A stretch of DNA of 64,000 bases from positions 124,001 through 188,000 of the forward strand of contig NZ_VITY01000003.1 of NCBI RefSeq assembly GCF_007993935.1, written 5' to 3'. Below the pieces are notes generated by a model. That model was not told the DNA's origin and ran no database searches. It was given only the letters and a program-made list of their open reading frames with translations. Shown here piece by piece: positions 34,779 through 43,438 of this stretch. How positions within the stretch are numbered: position 1 is the first letter of the stretch; each line of letters begins with the position of its first letter. The position numbers were made by a program, and so were the translations under genes. Origin of the DNA: Bradyrhizobium macuxiense. GTDB taxonomy: Bacteria; Pseudomonadota; Alphaproteobacteria; Rhizobiales; Xanthobacteraceae.

Positions 34779-35789
34779 ATGGGTATCGAACATCCGAAAT
34801 ATCGCGTTGCGGTGGTGCAGGCGGCGCCGGCCTGGCTGGATCTCGACGCCTCCATTGCCAAGAGTATTGCCCTGATCGAGGAGGCCGCCGCCAAGGGGGC
34901 AAAGCTGATCGCATTCCCCGAGGCCTTCATCCCCGGCTATCCTTGGTACATCTGGCTGGATTCGCCGGCCTGGGCGATCGGGCGCGGCTTCGTGCAGCGC
35001 TATTTCGATAACTCGCTGAGCTACGACAGTCCGCAGGCCGAGCAGCTGCGGCTCGCGGTGAAGAAGGCCGGCATGACCGCGGTGCTCGGCCTGTCCGAAC
35101 GTGATGGCGGCAGCCTCTATCTCGCGCAATGGCTGATCGGCCCCGACGGCGAGACCATCGCGAAGCGACGCAAGCTGCGGCCGACCCATGCCGAGCGCAC
35201 CGTCTATGGCGAGGGCGACGGCAGCGATCTTGCGGTGCATGACCGCCCCGGCATCGGCCGCCTCGGCGCGCTGTGCTGCTGGGAGCATCTGCAGCCGCTG
35301 TCGAAATACGCGATGTATGCCCAGAACGAGCAGGTGCATGTCGCGGCCTGGCCGAGCTTCTCGCTGTACGATCCGTTTGCGCCGGCGCTCGGCTGGGAGG
35401 TCAACAACGCGGCCTCGCGCGTCTATGCGGTCGAGGGCTCGTGCTTCGTGCTGGCGCCCTGCGCCACGGTCTCGCAGGCGATGGTCGACGAAATGTGCGA
35501 TCGCGAGGACAAGCACGCACTGCTGCATGTCGGTGGCGGACACGCCGCGATCTATGGGCCCGACGGCAGCTCGATCGCCGAGAAGCTGCCGCCCGATCAG
35601 GAGGGGCTGCTGCTCGCCGATATCGATCTCGGCGCAATCGGGATCGCCAAGAACGCCGCCGATCCGGCCGGGCACTATTCTCGGCCCGACGTCACCCGCC
35701 TGCTGCTGAACAAGAAGCCCTCGAAGCGGGTCGAGCATTTCGCGCTGCCGCTCGACAGTTTCGAGGAAATCGACGCGGCCGCGAGCTGA
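34779..35789 (+). CDS. nitrilase
   Basis: A 336-residue carbon-nitrogen hydrolase that turns nitriles into carboxylic acids and ammonia. The catalytic triad is Glu48 (FPEAFIPGYP), Lys132 (KRRKLRPTH) and Cys167 (CCWEH). The motif after the cysteine and the length are those of true nitrilases rather than amidases. A GGAGGA ribosome site at about 34769-34774 precedes the ATG. A CCGGCC-GGAGC-GGCCGG palindrome (34746-34762) lies just upstream of it. The next gene, an aldoxime dehydratase, begins 24 bases after its stop and supplies its nitrile substrate. Confidence 0.95.
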   Translation: MGIEHPKYRVAVVQAAPAWLDLDASIAKSIALIEEAAAKGAKLIAFPEAFIPGYPWYIWLDSPAWAIGRGFVQRYFDNSLSYDSPQAEQLRLAVKKAGMTAVLGLSERDGGSLYLAQWLIGPDGETIAKRRKLRPTHAERTVYGEGDGSDLAVHDRPGIGRLGALCCWEHLQPLSKYAMYAQNEQVHVAAWPSFSLYDPFAPALGWEVNNAASRVYAVEGSCFVLAPCATVSQAMVDEMCDREDKHALLHVGGGHAAIYGPDGSSIAEKLPPDQEGLLLADIDLGAIGIAKNAADPAGHYSRPDVTRLLLNKKPSKRVEHFALPLDSFEEIDAAAS

Positions 35790-35813
35790 ACGCATCAACT
35801 GGAGGTGACTGCC

Positions 35814-36866
35814 ATGGAATCCGCGATTCCTCCTCATTTGCAGACAGCGCGCTCCCGTCATCGTCGTGTGCCTGACGACTACGCGCCGCCATATCCGTCC
35901 TTCGTCGCGCGCCACAAGCCCGCGGTCGCGAGCGTGATCATGGCCTATTTCGGCGTGCAGTTTCGTGGCGAGCCGACCGCCGCCGCGACTGGGGCTCTGG
36001 CGCAGATCGCAAAGCGCTTCGCCGGCGAGAACGGTCCGACCCATTGGGACCGCGCGCAATATGTCGACCAGGCCGGCTTCACCAATGTCGTCTCGGTCGC
36101 CTATTGGGACGATGCCGGGCGTTTCGACGCTTGGTTCGGCGATGCGCGCGAAGCCTGGACCTGCAGCACCGCCAGCGATGGCGTCGGCCGTTTCATCGAG
36201 GTGCTGCGGCCGCATGTTGCGCGCTACGAGACGCTGTTCTCCTCGCTCGGCCGCCCGGAAGGCGTCGCGGTGCTTGCCGACGGTATGAGCGGCGAGGTGC
36301 AGGAGCACGCCTATTGGGGCGGCATGCGCGACCGCATCCCGCTGTCGCAGACCGACGCGATGACGCCGGGCGGTGAGCCGCACATCATCCGCGATGGCGC
36401 GCGCATCCGCGTGGTCGCGCATGACAATCTCTGCCTGATCCGCTCCGGTCAGGACTGGAGCGACACCGAGACGTCGGAACGCAAGATGTATCTCGACGAT
36501 GTCGAGCCGGTGCTGCGCGAGGGCATGGATTTCCTGCGCGACGACGGCGTGCCGATCGGCTGCTACGCCAACCGCTACATGCGCGTGGTCGATGCGGACG
36601 GAAGGCTGACGGAAAAATCCTACGGCCAGAGCTGGTGGAAGAGCCTCGCGGCATTGGAGCGCTGGGCGGAATCGCATCCGACCCATGTCCGGATCTTCGG
36701 CGCGGCGATGAAGTATCTGTCGACCTTGGGGCCGTCAGCGAAACTCAGGCTGTATCACGAGGTCACGGTCGCCGCCGCCGACGAGCAGTTCTTCGAGTAT
36801 CTCGGCTGCCACGAACGGACCGGCATGCTGAATGCGGTGCAGCTCGCGGCGGCGCCATCGAGCTAA
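35814..36866 (+). CDS. oxd: haem-dependent aldoxime dehydratase
   Basis: A 350-residue cytosolic b-type haem enzyme that dehydrates aldoximes to nitriles. It matches the OxdA/OxdB family over its length: HVARYETLFSS, YWGGMRDRIPLSQTD, LIRSGQDWSD, HPTHVRIFGAAMK, LRLYHEVTVAAADEQFFEYLGCHERTGML. Histidines 291, 315 and 333 include the proximal haem ligand and the acid-base histidine, though I cannot say which is which. GGAGG (35801-35805) fixes the ATG at 35814 over the nearby GTG. With the nitrilase it forms the route aldoxime to nitrile to acid. Its stop overlaps the convergent LysR gene by four bases. Confidence 0.94.
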   Translation: MESAIPPHLQTARSRHRRVPDDYAPPYPSFVARHKPAVASVIMAYFGVQFRGEPTAAATGALAQIAKRFAGENGPTHWDRAQYVDQAGFTNVVSVAYWDDAGRFDAWFGDAREAWTCSTASDGVGRFIEVLRPHVARYETLFSSLGRPEGVAVLADGMSGEVQEHAYWGGMRDRIPLSQTDAMTPGGEPHIIRDGARIRVVAHDNLCLIRSGQDWSDTETSERKMYLDDVEPVLREGMDFLRDDGVPIGCYANRYMRVVDADGRLTEKSYGQSWWKSLAALERWAESHPTHVRIFGAAMKYLSTLGPSAKLRLYHEVTVAAADEQFFEYLGCHERTGMLNAVQLAAAPSS

Positions 36867-37714
36867 GGGCGCAGCCGGCCGCCATGCGTCGTGATGGCCT
36901 GCGCCAGCTCCACGGCCGGGCCGCGCTTGGTCCGCCGTGCGGTGCGGACCACGAACTCGACGCTGCCGAGCGGCGGCAGACCTGACGCCGGCATCGCTTC
37001 CAATCCATCCGGGATCAGGCCCTGTGCCTGCGGCGTGATGCCGAGACCGGCGAGCGCCGCGGCGCGCAGCCCGCTGAGGCTGCCGCTGGAGCAGACGATG
37101 CGCCACGGCCGTCCGAACCGCTCCATGGCCTCCAGCACGACGCTGCGGCTGACGCTCGGCGGCGCGTAGAGGATCAGGGGCAATGGCTGCTCGGGATCGA
37201 GCCGCATGCCTGGTGCGCCGGTCCACACCAGGCGGTCCTGCCACACCAGCTGTCCCGGCGCGTCGCCGGGCCGGCGTTTGCCGAGCACGAGGTCGAGCTC
37301 GCCGGCGTCGAGCTGCTGGTACAGCACGGCGCTGAGGCCGATGGTCAGCTCGAGATCGACCTGCGGATGGCGGCGGACGAAGTCGCGCAGCAGATCGGGC
37401 AGGCGGGAGCTCGCAAAATCCTCCGCGGCGCCGAACCGGACCTTGCCGCGCACCTGCGAGCCCGCGAAGTAATCGCGGGCGCGCGCGTTGGCCTCGAGGA
37501 TCGGGCGCGCGAAGCCGGTCATCGCCTCGCCGTCGGCGGTGAGCACCACCGAATGGGTGTCGCGCACGAACAGGCGGCGGCCGGCGGCGGCCTCGAGCTT
37601 GCGGATGTGCTGGCTCACCGTCGACTGCTTCAGGCCGAGCCGGCGGCCGGCCTCGGTGAAGTTCTGCGTCTGCACCACCGTGAGGAAGGTCTCTAACTGG
37701 GCCGGGTCGAGCAT
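36863..37714 (-). CDS. LysR-family regulator
   Basis: A 283-residue LysR-type regulator with the N-terminal helix-turn-helix (LETFLTVVQTQNFTEAGRRLGLKQSTVSQHIRKLEA) and a substrate-binding-protein-like C-terminal domain (FGAAEDFASSRLPDLLRDF). It is divergent from an SBF-family transporter gene. A 23-base palindrome in the gap, 11 bases from its start, has the T-N11-A form expected of a LysR site. Thus it probably regulates the transporter and itself. A role for the aldoxime/nitrile genes, whose last gene it overlaps at the 3' end, cannot be excluded. Confidence 0.92.
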   Translation of the reverse strand: MLDPAQLETFLTVVQTQNFTEAGRRLGLKQSTVSQHIRKLEAAAGRRLFVRDTHSVVLTADGEAMTGFARPILEANARARDYFAGSQVRGKVRFGAAEDFASSRLPDLLRDFVRRHPQVDLELTIGLSAVLYQQLDAGELDLVLGKRRPGDAPGQLVWQDRLVWTGAPGMRLDPEQPLPLILYAPPSVSRSVVLEAMERFGRPWRIVCSSGSLSGLRAAALAGLGITPQAQGLIPDGLEAMPASGLPPLGSVEFVVRTARRTKRGPAVELAQAITTHGGRLRP

Positions 37715-37724
37715 CGCGGCGATC

Positions 37725-37747
37725 CATCATTACATAACGTAATGATG
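37725..37747. promoter_or_regulatory. LysR-type operator, 23-base perfect palindrome
   Basis: Arms CATCATTAC (37725-37733) and GTAATGATG (37739-37747) with spacer ATAAC. The core ATTAC-N5-GTAAT contains the T-N11-A signature. It is in the 104-base gap between the divergent lysR and transporter genes. Confidence 0.8.
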
Positions 37748-37818
37748 ATAACATCGGTAAGCGCAGTTCACAATCAGCCTCGCAGGGGGCACCTTTCGGC
37801 CAAGGAAAGGAACCTGCC

Positions 37819-38832
37819 ATGACCATCAGCCGTCTCCGATCATTCGTGCCTGTCGACCCCTACGTCGCCGCCATCGTCGGGATGGTCGGCCTCGCCACGC
37901 TGCTGCCGCTGCACGGGCAGGGCACCGTGATCGGCGGTTACGCCACCGATGCCGCGATCGCGCTGCTGTTCTTCCTGCACGGCGCCCGGCTGTCGACGAC
38001 GGAGGCGCTGGTCGGCGCCCGGCACTGGAAGCTGCACCTCGTGATCTTCCTGTCGACCTTTGCCCTGTTCCCGCTGCTCGGGCTCGCGGCGCATGCGTTG
38101 GCGCCGCATCTCTTGACGCCGGCACTGTGGGCGGGCGTGATCCTGATCTGCATCCTGCCGTCGACGGTGCAGTCCTCGGTCGCCTTCACCTCGATCGCGC
38201 ACGGCAACGTGTCGGCGGCGCTGTGCTCGGCGACCGCCTCCAACCTGCTCGGCATCGTCGCGACGCCGCTGCTGGCGGGCGTGCTGCTCTCCAGCCATGG
38301 CGGGTTCTCCGGCAATGCCGCGCTCGACATCGTCGTGCAGCTCCTGCTGCCGTTCGTGGCGGGGCAATTGTCGCGGCCGCTGATCGGAAGCTGGGTCGCG
38401 CGGCACCATGCGATGCTCGGCCTGGTCGATCGCGGCTCGATCCTCCTGATCGTCTACACCGCGTTCAGCGACGGTGTCAGTCACGGCATCTGGCACCAGG
38501 TCAACGCGACGCAGATGGCGATCGTGCTCGGCCTCGACGCGCTGCTGCTGGCGATCGTGCTGCTGATCACCAATTTCGGCAGCCAGCTGCTCGGCTTTTC
38601 GCGCGCCGACCGCATCGCGATCATGTTCTGCGGATCGAAGAAGAGCCTGGCGAGCGGGTTGCCGATGGCGAGCGTGCTGCTTGCCGGCCAATCCGTCGGG
38701 CTGATCGTGCTGCCGCTGATGCTGTTCCACCAGATCCAGCTGATGACCTGCGCCGCGTTGGCGCGCCGTTATGCGGGGGCCAGCGAAGCGAATTCTGGCG
38801 ACGCCGTCCCTGCGCTTGTCGAAGCGCACTGA
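37819..38832 (+). CDS. SBF-like (bile acid:sodium symporter family) transporter
   Basis: A 337-residue membrane protein with about ten hydrophobic segments, matching the SBF_like family (PF13593). FFLHGARLSTTEAL and LPSTVQSSVAFTSIAHGN are the best-preserved blocks of this family, the second marking the crossover of discontinuous helices, and FCGSKKSLASGLPMA the one near the C-terminus. Homologues move organic acids or arsenite-like solutes, and the substrate here is unknown. The divergent LysR gene is the likely regulator. Confidence 0.87.
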   Translation: MTISRLRSFVPVDPYVAAIVGMVGLATLLPLHGQGTVIGGYATDAAIALLFFLHGARLSTTEALVGARHWKLHLVIFLSTFALFPLLGLAAHALAPHLLTPALWAGVILICILPSTVQSSVAFTSIAHGNVSAALCSATASNLLGIVATPLLAGVLLSSHGGFSGNAALDIVVQLLLPFVAGQLSRPLIGSWVARHHAMLGLVDRGSILLIVYTAFSDGVSHGIWHQVNATQMAIVLGLDALLLAIVLLITNFGSQLLGFSRADRIAIMFCGSKKSLASGLPMASVLLAGQSVGLIVLPLMLFHQIQLMTCAALARRYAGASEANSGDAVPALVEAH

Positions 38833-38855
38833 GTAGAGGCATTTTCACCTCCGCT

Positions 38856-38956
38856 GTCGTCCCCCGGCTCGACCGGGGGACCCAGTACGCCGCGGCGTCT
38901 CCGTCTTCACAACCGTCTCTGGAATACTGGATCGCCCGGTCGAGCCAGGCGATGAC
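38856..38956. repeat. palindromic repeat family D
   Basis: A 32-base left arm (38856-38887, beginning GTCGTCCCCCGGCTCGACCG) and right arm (38925-38956, ending CCAGGCGATGAC) match in 26 of 32 positions as inverted copies. The central 37 bases are not paired. It sits between convergent genes. Confidence 0.75.
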
Positions 38957-39000
38957 ACCGTGAGTTGGGCGGGCGATCGTGCTTAGCTTTCGGCCCGACG

Positions 39001-39957
39001 CTACGCGACGCGCAGCCCCTTTGCGATTTCCTTCTGCGCGTCGAACTCACGGCGCAGTCTTGCCAGCTCCTCGGCACTCAGGGCGTCGGCGTTGCTGTAA
39101 TCGCGCTTCCAGGACGCATCCTCGCTCCAGCGCAGCGGCGACTGCACGGTGGTCTGCGGTCCGGGCGCGGACTCCAGCACGCGCAGCGCGAGCTCCAGCG
39201 TGAGGGCCTGCGAGGCGACATCATGTGGTTTGCCGGCGGAATTGCCCAGCGGGAAATCGGAGAACAGGAAGCGCGGCACCGCGGCGTGCTCGACGATATC
39301 CTTGGCGCAGCCCATCACGACGGTCGGGATGCTGTTGGCCTCGAGATGCCGCGCCACCAGGCTGACGGTCTGGTGGCAGACCGGGCAGTTCGGCACCAGC
39401 ACCACGGCGTCGACCTTGTCGTCGCGGCAGCGCTTGAGGATTTCGGGCGCGTCGGTCTCGATGGTGACGCGGTGGCTGCGATTGGTCGGGGCGCCGAAAA
39501 AGCGCGGCGCGACTTCACCGATTGCGCCAGAAGCGGCGAGGCGCTTGAGTTGCGCCAGCGGGAACCAGGTGCCGCTGTCGGTCGCCGCAGTGTGGGTGCG
39601 GTCATAGGCGATGTGCGAAATCCGCAAATCGTGCTGCTGCGAGGTGTCGCCGTCATAGACCGAGTAGAATTTGGCCCCGCCATTGTATTTCGCGCCGGGA
39701 CCCTGGTCGCCTCTGGCGGGATCGAACGGCGCCGCCGTCGTGATGATGGTAATGCGGGACTGGTTCAGCGGCTTCTTCAGGGGCTGGAACGGGGCGGAGG
39801 TGTAATGCGCCCAGCGGTAGGGGGTGGTGTAGCCGATCGCCGCGTAATAATCGCGGGTCCGCTTCATGTAGCCGATCGGGGCGTCGTCGTCGGGGGCAAA
39901 GCCGAGTTGATCGTCCGTAGCTGCGGCCATTTTGCGCTCCCTTTTGCGCGCCATCAT
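39001..39957 (-). CDS. GrdB-like (glycine/sarcosine/betaine reductase B family) protein without selenocysteine
   Basis: A 318-residue protein of the PF07355 family. The N-half block (QQHDLRISHIAYDRTHTAA then WFPLAQLKRLAASGAIGEV) is characteristic, and the redox motif NCPVCHQTV has two cysteines (191 and 194) where clostridial GrdB has selenocysteine and cysteine. No SECIS, grdA or grdC gene is nearby, so this is not a complete glycine reductase. Its role in an aerobe is unknown; it could handle a small thiol or selenium-like substrate. It lies between a repeat and a convergent-free divergent lytic transglycosylase gene. Confidence 0.8.
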   Translation of the reverse strand: MMARKRERKMAAATDDQLGFAPDDDAPIGYMKRTRDYYAAIGYTTPYRWAHYTSAPFQPLKKPLNQSRITIITTAAPFDPARGDQGPGAKYNGGAKFYSVYDGDTSQQHDLRISHIAYDRTHTAATDSGTWFPLAQLKRLAASGAIGEVAPRFFGAPTNRSHRVTIETDAPEILKRCRDDKVDAVVLVPNCPVCHQTVSLVARHLEANSIPTVVMGCAKDIVEHAAVPRFLFSDFPLGNSAGKPHDVASQALTLELALRVLESAPGPQTTVQSPLRWSEDASWKRDYSNADALSAEELARLRREFDAQKEIAKGLRVA

Positions 39958-40022
39958 TTCAGTCCATAGCTAGACCACGAGCTTGCGGTGTCAAGCCGCG
40001 CCAGCGCGGGAACAGATTTGCC

Positions 40023-41102
40023 ATGCGAACAGGTCTTTGCACCGCATTGGTCCTGCTTGTGTTGCTGGTGCCGACGCTCGGCGCCGGCGCGGAGGACGCG
40101 CCTGCCGCAGCCCCGGCGCCGTCGCCGCCAAGCGCCGAGCAGCCCGCAACGCCGCCCGCGGACAAGCCGGCGGCGCCCGCCGAAAAACCCGCGGAGGTGC
40201 CGGCCGAGCCGCCTGCGCCTCCGCCGACAGGGCAGGTCGCTCCATCGGCCGAGAAACCTGCGGCCACAGCCGACAAGCCGGCGGATGACGCGCGCGAGAG
40301 CGACACCCGCGAGGCGATGTGCCTGATGATCGAGTCGGCGGCGCGGGCCAACGATCTGCCGCTCGAATTCTTCGCGCGCGTGATCTGGCAGGAGAGCCGC
40401 TTCCAGGCCGATGCGATCGGCCCGATCACCCGCAGCGGCCAGCGCGCGCAGGGCATCGCGCAGTTCATGCCGGGCACGGCAAACGAGCGCGGGCTGCTTG
40501 ATCCCTTCAATCCGGTGCAGGCGCTGCCGAAGTCGGCCGAATTCCTCAGCGAGCTGCGCAACCAGTTCGGCAATCTCGGCCTCGCGGCCGCCGCCTACAA
40601 TGCCGGCCCGCGCCGGGTGCAGGACTGGCTCGCCGGCACCGGATCGATGCCGCAGGAGACCCGCAACTACGTCTCCGCGATCACCGGCTCCAGCGTCGAC
40701 GACTGGGCCGCTGCTGCTCGCAACAATGGCAAGATGCCGGAGCGTCCGCCGGCAAAGAGCTGCCGCGAGCTGATGGCGCTGTTGAAGCGCGCGCCCAACC
40801 CGTTCGTCGCGGGTCTCGAGCAGCACATCACGCTGTCGGCCGCGAAGGTGTGGGGCGTACAGCTCGCCGCCGGCTTCAGCCGCGACAAGGCGCTCGCGAT
40901 GTATGCCCGCGCGATGAAGCGGCTGTCGAACGTGATCGGCGATCAGGATCCGAGCCTGCTCGGCTCGCGGCTGCGCAGCCGGGGCAGCGCGACGTTCTAC
41001 CAGGTGCGCATCGGCGCCGACACGCGCCCCGAAGCCGACGGCCTCTGCAACCGCATCCGCAAGGCGGGCGGGGCATGCTTCGTGCTGAAGAATAGAGCGT
41101 GA
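40023..41102 (+). CDS. lytic murein transglycosylase with SPOR-like end
   Basis: A 359-residue exported enzyme that cuts the peptidoglycan glycan strand. After a signal peptide (1-23) and a Pro/Ala/Lys-rich linker (about 25-90), the SLT domain has the catalytic Glu124 (WQESRF), GIAQFMPGTA and AAAYNAGPRRV. The last 40 residues (FYQVRIGADTRPEADGLCNRIRKAGGACFVLKN) look like a SPOR domain, which would bind septal glycan. No neighbour suggests a specialised apparatus. Confidence 0.9.
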   Translation: MRTGLCTALVLLVLLVPTLGAGAEDAPAAAPAPSPPSAEQPATPPADKPAAPAEKPAEVPAEPPAPPPTGQVAPSAEKPAATADKPADDARESDTREAMCLMIESAARANDLPLEFFARVIWQESRFQADAIGPITRSGQRAQGIAQFMPGTANERGLLDPFNPVQALPKSAEFLSELRNQFGNLGLAAAAYNAGPRRVQDWLAGTGSMPQETRNYVSAITGSSVDDWAAAARNNGKMPERPPAKSCRELMALLKRAPNPFVAGLEQHITLSAAKVWGVQLAAGFSRDKALAMYARAMKRLSNVIGDQDPSLLGSRLRSRGSATFYQVRIGADTRPEADGLCNRIRKAGGACFVLKNRA

Positions 41103-41110
41103 TCTCTCCG

Positions 41111-41194
41111 CGTCATTGCGAGCGAAGCGAAGCAATCCATCGCTCCATGCGCGGATAGATGGATTGCTTCGTCGCTTCGCTCCTCGCAATGACG
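41111..41194. repeat. palindromic repeat family A, copy 2
   Basis: CGTCATTGCGAGCGAAGCGA... (41111-41140) paired with ATGGATTGCTTCGTCGC...TGACG (41159-41194). Same element as 5949-6033 and 49451-49538. Confidence 0.85.
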
Positions 41195-41299
41195 AGCGGG
41201 GATTTATCGCCGTCGCATACCGGCCCTGTGCGCTCCCTTGCTTGACCCGCTGAGCACCGCGCCCTAAGCCGCCGATATTGCAAAACCATCCGGCTTCCC

Positions 41300-42052
41300 G
41301 TGGCGCTTCCTCCGCTCGATTCTCCGCAATGGCAGACCTCGTTCCGCGCCTTCATGTGGGGCGCGCGGTCGATCGGCGCGACCGTGCTCACCCTGGTGCT
41401 GTTTGCGACCTATCTCGGGATCGGCGCGCTGGCGCATGATAGCGGCTTCTCGCTGGGCTGGACCCTGGCGAGCACGGCATTCGTCTGGGCCGGGCCCGCG
41501 CAGATCATCGTGATCACGACGCTCGGCTCCGGCGCCACCGTGCTGCAATCGGCGATCGCGGTCACCGTGAGCGCGATCAGGCTGTTTCCGATGGTGGTCT
41601 CGGTGTTGCCGTTGATGCGCACCGAACAGACCAAGCGGCGGCATCTGATCCTGGTGGCGCATCTCACCGCCGTGACGCTGTGGGTCGAATGCTACCGCTT
41701 CCTGCCGCAGGTGCCGCGTATCAGGCGGATCGCCTTCATCCACGGGCTCGGCTTGGGGCTGGTCTCGGTCTGCCTGGTCGCCAACACGATCGGCTACACG
41801 CTCGCGGCCAACCTGACGCCGCTGCTCGCCGCCGGCATGCTGATGCTGACGCCGCTCGCCTTCCTGTTCTCCACCGCGCGCAACTGCCGCGAGCTCGCCG
41901 ACGTCATCGCGCTGCTGCTCGGGCTCTTGCTGTTCCCGCTGGCGGCACTGCTCAACAGCGGCATCGATATCCTGATCAGCGGCGTTGTGGCCGGAACGAT
42001 CGCCTATGGCGTGCACCGGGCGCGGGCGGGCGTCGTGAGGGTGCGCGCATGA
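41300..42052 (+). CDS. azlC: AzlC, large subunit of branched-chain amino acid exporter
   Basis: A 250-residue membrane protein with seven or so hydrophobic segments, of the AzlC family (the large subunit of AzlCD/YgaZH-type exporters of branched-chain amino acids). AFMWGARSIGATVLTLVLF, GWTLASTAFVWAGPAQIIVI and ISAIRLFPMVVSVLPLMR are typical. The start is a GTG at 41300. Its stop overlaps the azlD start by four bases (ATGA), so the two are translationally coupled. Confidence 0.88.
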   Translation: MALPPLDSPQWQTSFRAFMWGARSIGATVLTLVLFATYLGIGALAHDSGFSLGWTLASTAFVWAGPAQIIVITTLGSGATVLQSAIAVTVSAIRLFPMVVSVLPLMRTEQTKRRHLILVAHLTAVTLWVECYRFLPQVPRIRRIAFIHGLGLGLVSVCLVANTIGYTLAANLTPLLAAGMLMLTPLAFLFSTARNCRELADVIALLLGLLLFPLAALLNSGIDILISGVVAGTIAYGVHRARAGVVRVRA

Positions 42053-42393
42053 GCAGTTTCATCGGCGACTGGCACGCGCTCGCGATCCTGTTCGTCGCAG
42101 GCGTCATCCCCAATCAGATCTGGCGCATGCTCGGCCTGTGGTTCGGCGGCGGCATCGACGAGAATTCTGAGCTGCTCGTCTGGGTGAGGGCGGTCGCCAC
42201 CGCGATCCTCGCCGGGATCATCGCGCAGATCGTGGTGCAGCCGCCGGGGGCGCTCGCCAGCGTGCCGGACTGGCTGCGTTACGGCGCTGTCGCTGCGGGC
42301 TTTGCCGCGTTCATGCTGGCGCGGAAATCGATCTTCGCCGGCGTGATCGTGGGCGAAGTCGTGATGATCGCGGGCAAATACTGGCTCGGCTGA
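42049..42393 (+). CDS. azlD: AzlD, small subunit of branched-chain amino acid exporter
   Basis: A 114-residue membrane protein with about four hydrophobic segments: FLVAGVIPNQIWRMLGLWF-like (here FVAGVIPNQIWRMLGLWF), WVRAVATAILAGIIAQIVV, YGAVAAGFAAFMLARKSIF, and a last one ending in GKYWLG. Together with AzlC it makes the exporter. It shares ATGA with the azlC stop. Confidence 0.88.
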   Translation: MSSFIGDWHALAILFVAGVIPNQIWRMLGLWFGGGIDENSELLVWVRAVATAILAGIIAQIVVQPPGALASVPDWLRYGAVAAGFAAFMLARKSIFAGVIVGEVVMIAGKYWLG

Positions 42394-42454
42394 TTGCGGC
42401 GAGCGCATTATCCGCTACTCTCGTTCCCCAAGAAGAAAACAACGGGGAAACGGC

Positions 42455-43435
42455 ATGCAGCGGCGCGCATTATCGCAGTTCATTGTTGCTCTGACGGCGC
42501 TGCTGGTGGCGGCGTTGCCGGCGCAGGGCGCGGATTATCCGATGCGTCCGATCAAGCTCGTGGTGCCCTATGCCGCGGGCGGGCCGACCGATGTGCTCGG
42601 CCGCCTCGTCGGCGAATATCTCGGGCGCGATCTCAAGCAGGTGGTCGTGGTCGAGAACAAGGCCGGTGCGCAGGGTGCGATCGGCGCCGAGGCCGTGGCG
42701 CGTTCCGATCCCGACGGCTATACGCTGTTCGTGACGGCGGCCTCGATCTTCGTGCTCAATCCGCTGCTCTACAAGAAGCTGCCTTACGATCCGGTCAGGG
42801 ACTTTCGCCTGCTGTCGGTCATCACGGACGCGCCGATGATCATGGAGGTGAATCCCTCGGTACCGGCAAAGACGATCGCGGAGTTCGTCGCCTACGCCAA
42901 GAAGAATCCCGGCAAACTCAATTTCGGATCGGCCGGCACCGGCGGCACGGTTCATCTCGCCGGCGAGATGTTCAAGCAGATGGCCGGCGTCGAGATGACC
43001 CACGTGCCGTACAAGGGCGCCGGACCCGCGCTACAGGATTTGCTGTCCGGCAATATCCAGCTGATGTTCGACACGCTCGGCACCGCGCTGCCGCCGGTCA
43101 GATCAGGCATGCTGCGTGCACTCGGCGTCAGCTCGACCGAGCGCATCCCCGATTTGCCCGACCTGCCGACGATTGCGGAGAGCGGATACCCTGATTATGC
43201 GGTCAGCGTCTGGTATGGTATTGCAGCGCCGTCGAAGGTGCCTGACGAGATCGCCAGCAAGATCAAGGCGAGCCTCGACCGGGCCTTGAATGACGAGGCG
43301 TTCCGCGCTTCGCTGGTCAAGATCGGCTTTCCGCCGTTGCGCGCGAAGAGCCAAGCCGAGATCGACAAGTTCGTGGACACCGACCGCGCGCGGTGGGCTG
43401 ATGTGGTCAAAGCGCTGAACATATCGTTGGACTGA
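42455..43435 (+). CDS. TctC/Bug-type solute-binding protein
   Basis: A 326-residue periplasmic binding protein of the tripartite tricarboxylate (TTT) transporter type. The signal peptide covers about 1-26. YPMRPIKLVVPYAAGGPTDVLGR starts the fold, followed by NKAGAQGAIGAEAVARSDPDGYTL, then the conserved NFGSAGTGGTVHLAGEMF. No TctA/TctB membrane genes are adjacent, so this is an orphan binding protein, as is common in this family. GGGG lies upstream of the ATG. trmO follows after three bases. Confidence 0.93.
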   Translation: MQRRALSQFIVALTALLVAALPAQGADYPMRPIKLVVPYAAGGPTDVLGRLVGEYLGRDLKQVVVVENKAGAQGAIGAEAVARSDPDGYTLFVTAASIFVLNPLLYKKLPYDPVRDFRLLSVITDAPMIMEVNPSVPAKTIAEFVAYAKKNPGKLNFGSAGTGGTVHLAGEMFKQMAGVEMTHVPYKGAGPALQDLLSGNIQLMFDTLGTALPPVRSGMLRALGVSSTERIPDLPDLPTIAESGYPDYAVSVWYGIAAPSKVPDEIASKIKASLDRALNDEAFRASLVKIGFPPLRAKSQAEIDKFVDTDRARWADVVKALNISLD

Positions 43436-43438
43436 CAC

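Noticed and set aside
34584..36686. Minus-strand frame of 700 codons opposite the nitrilase and aldoxime dehydratase genes
   Set aside because: Antisense shadow; both plus-strand genes carry catalytic motifs.
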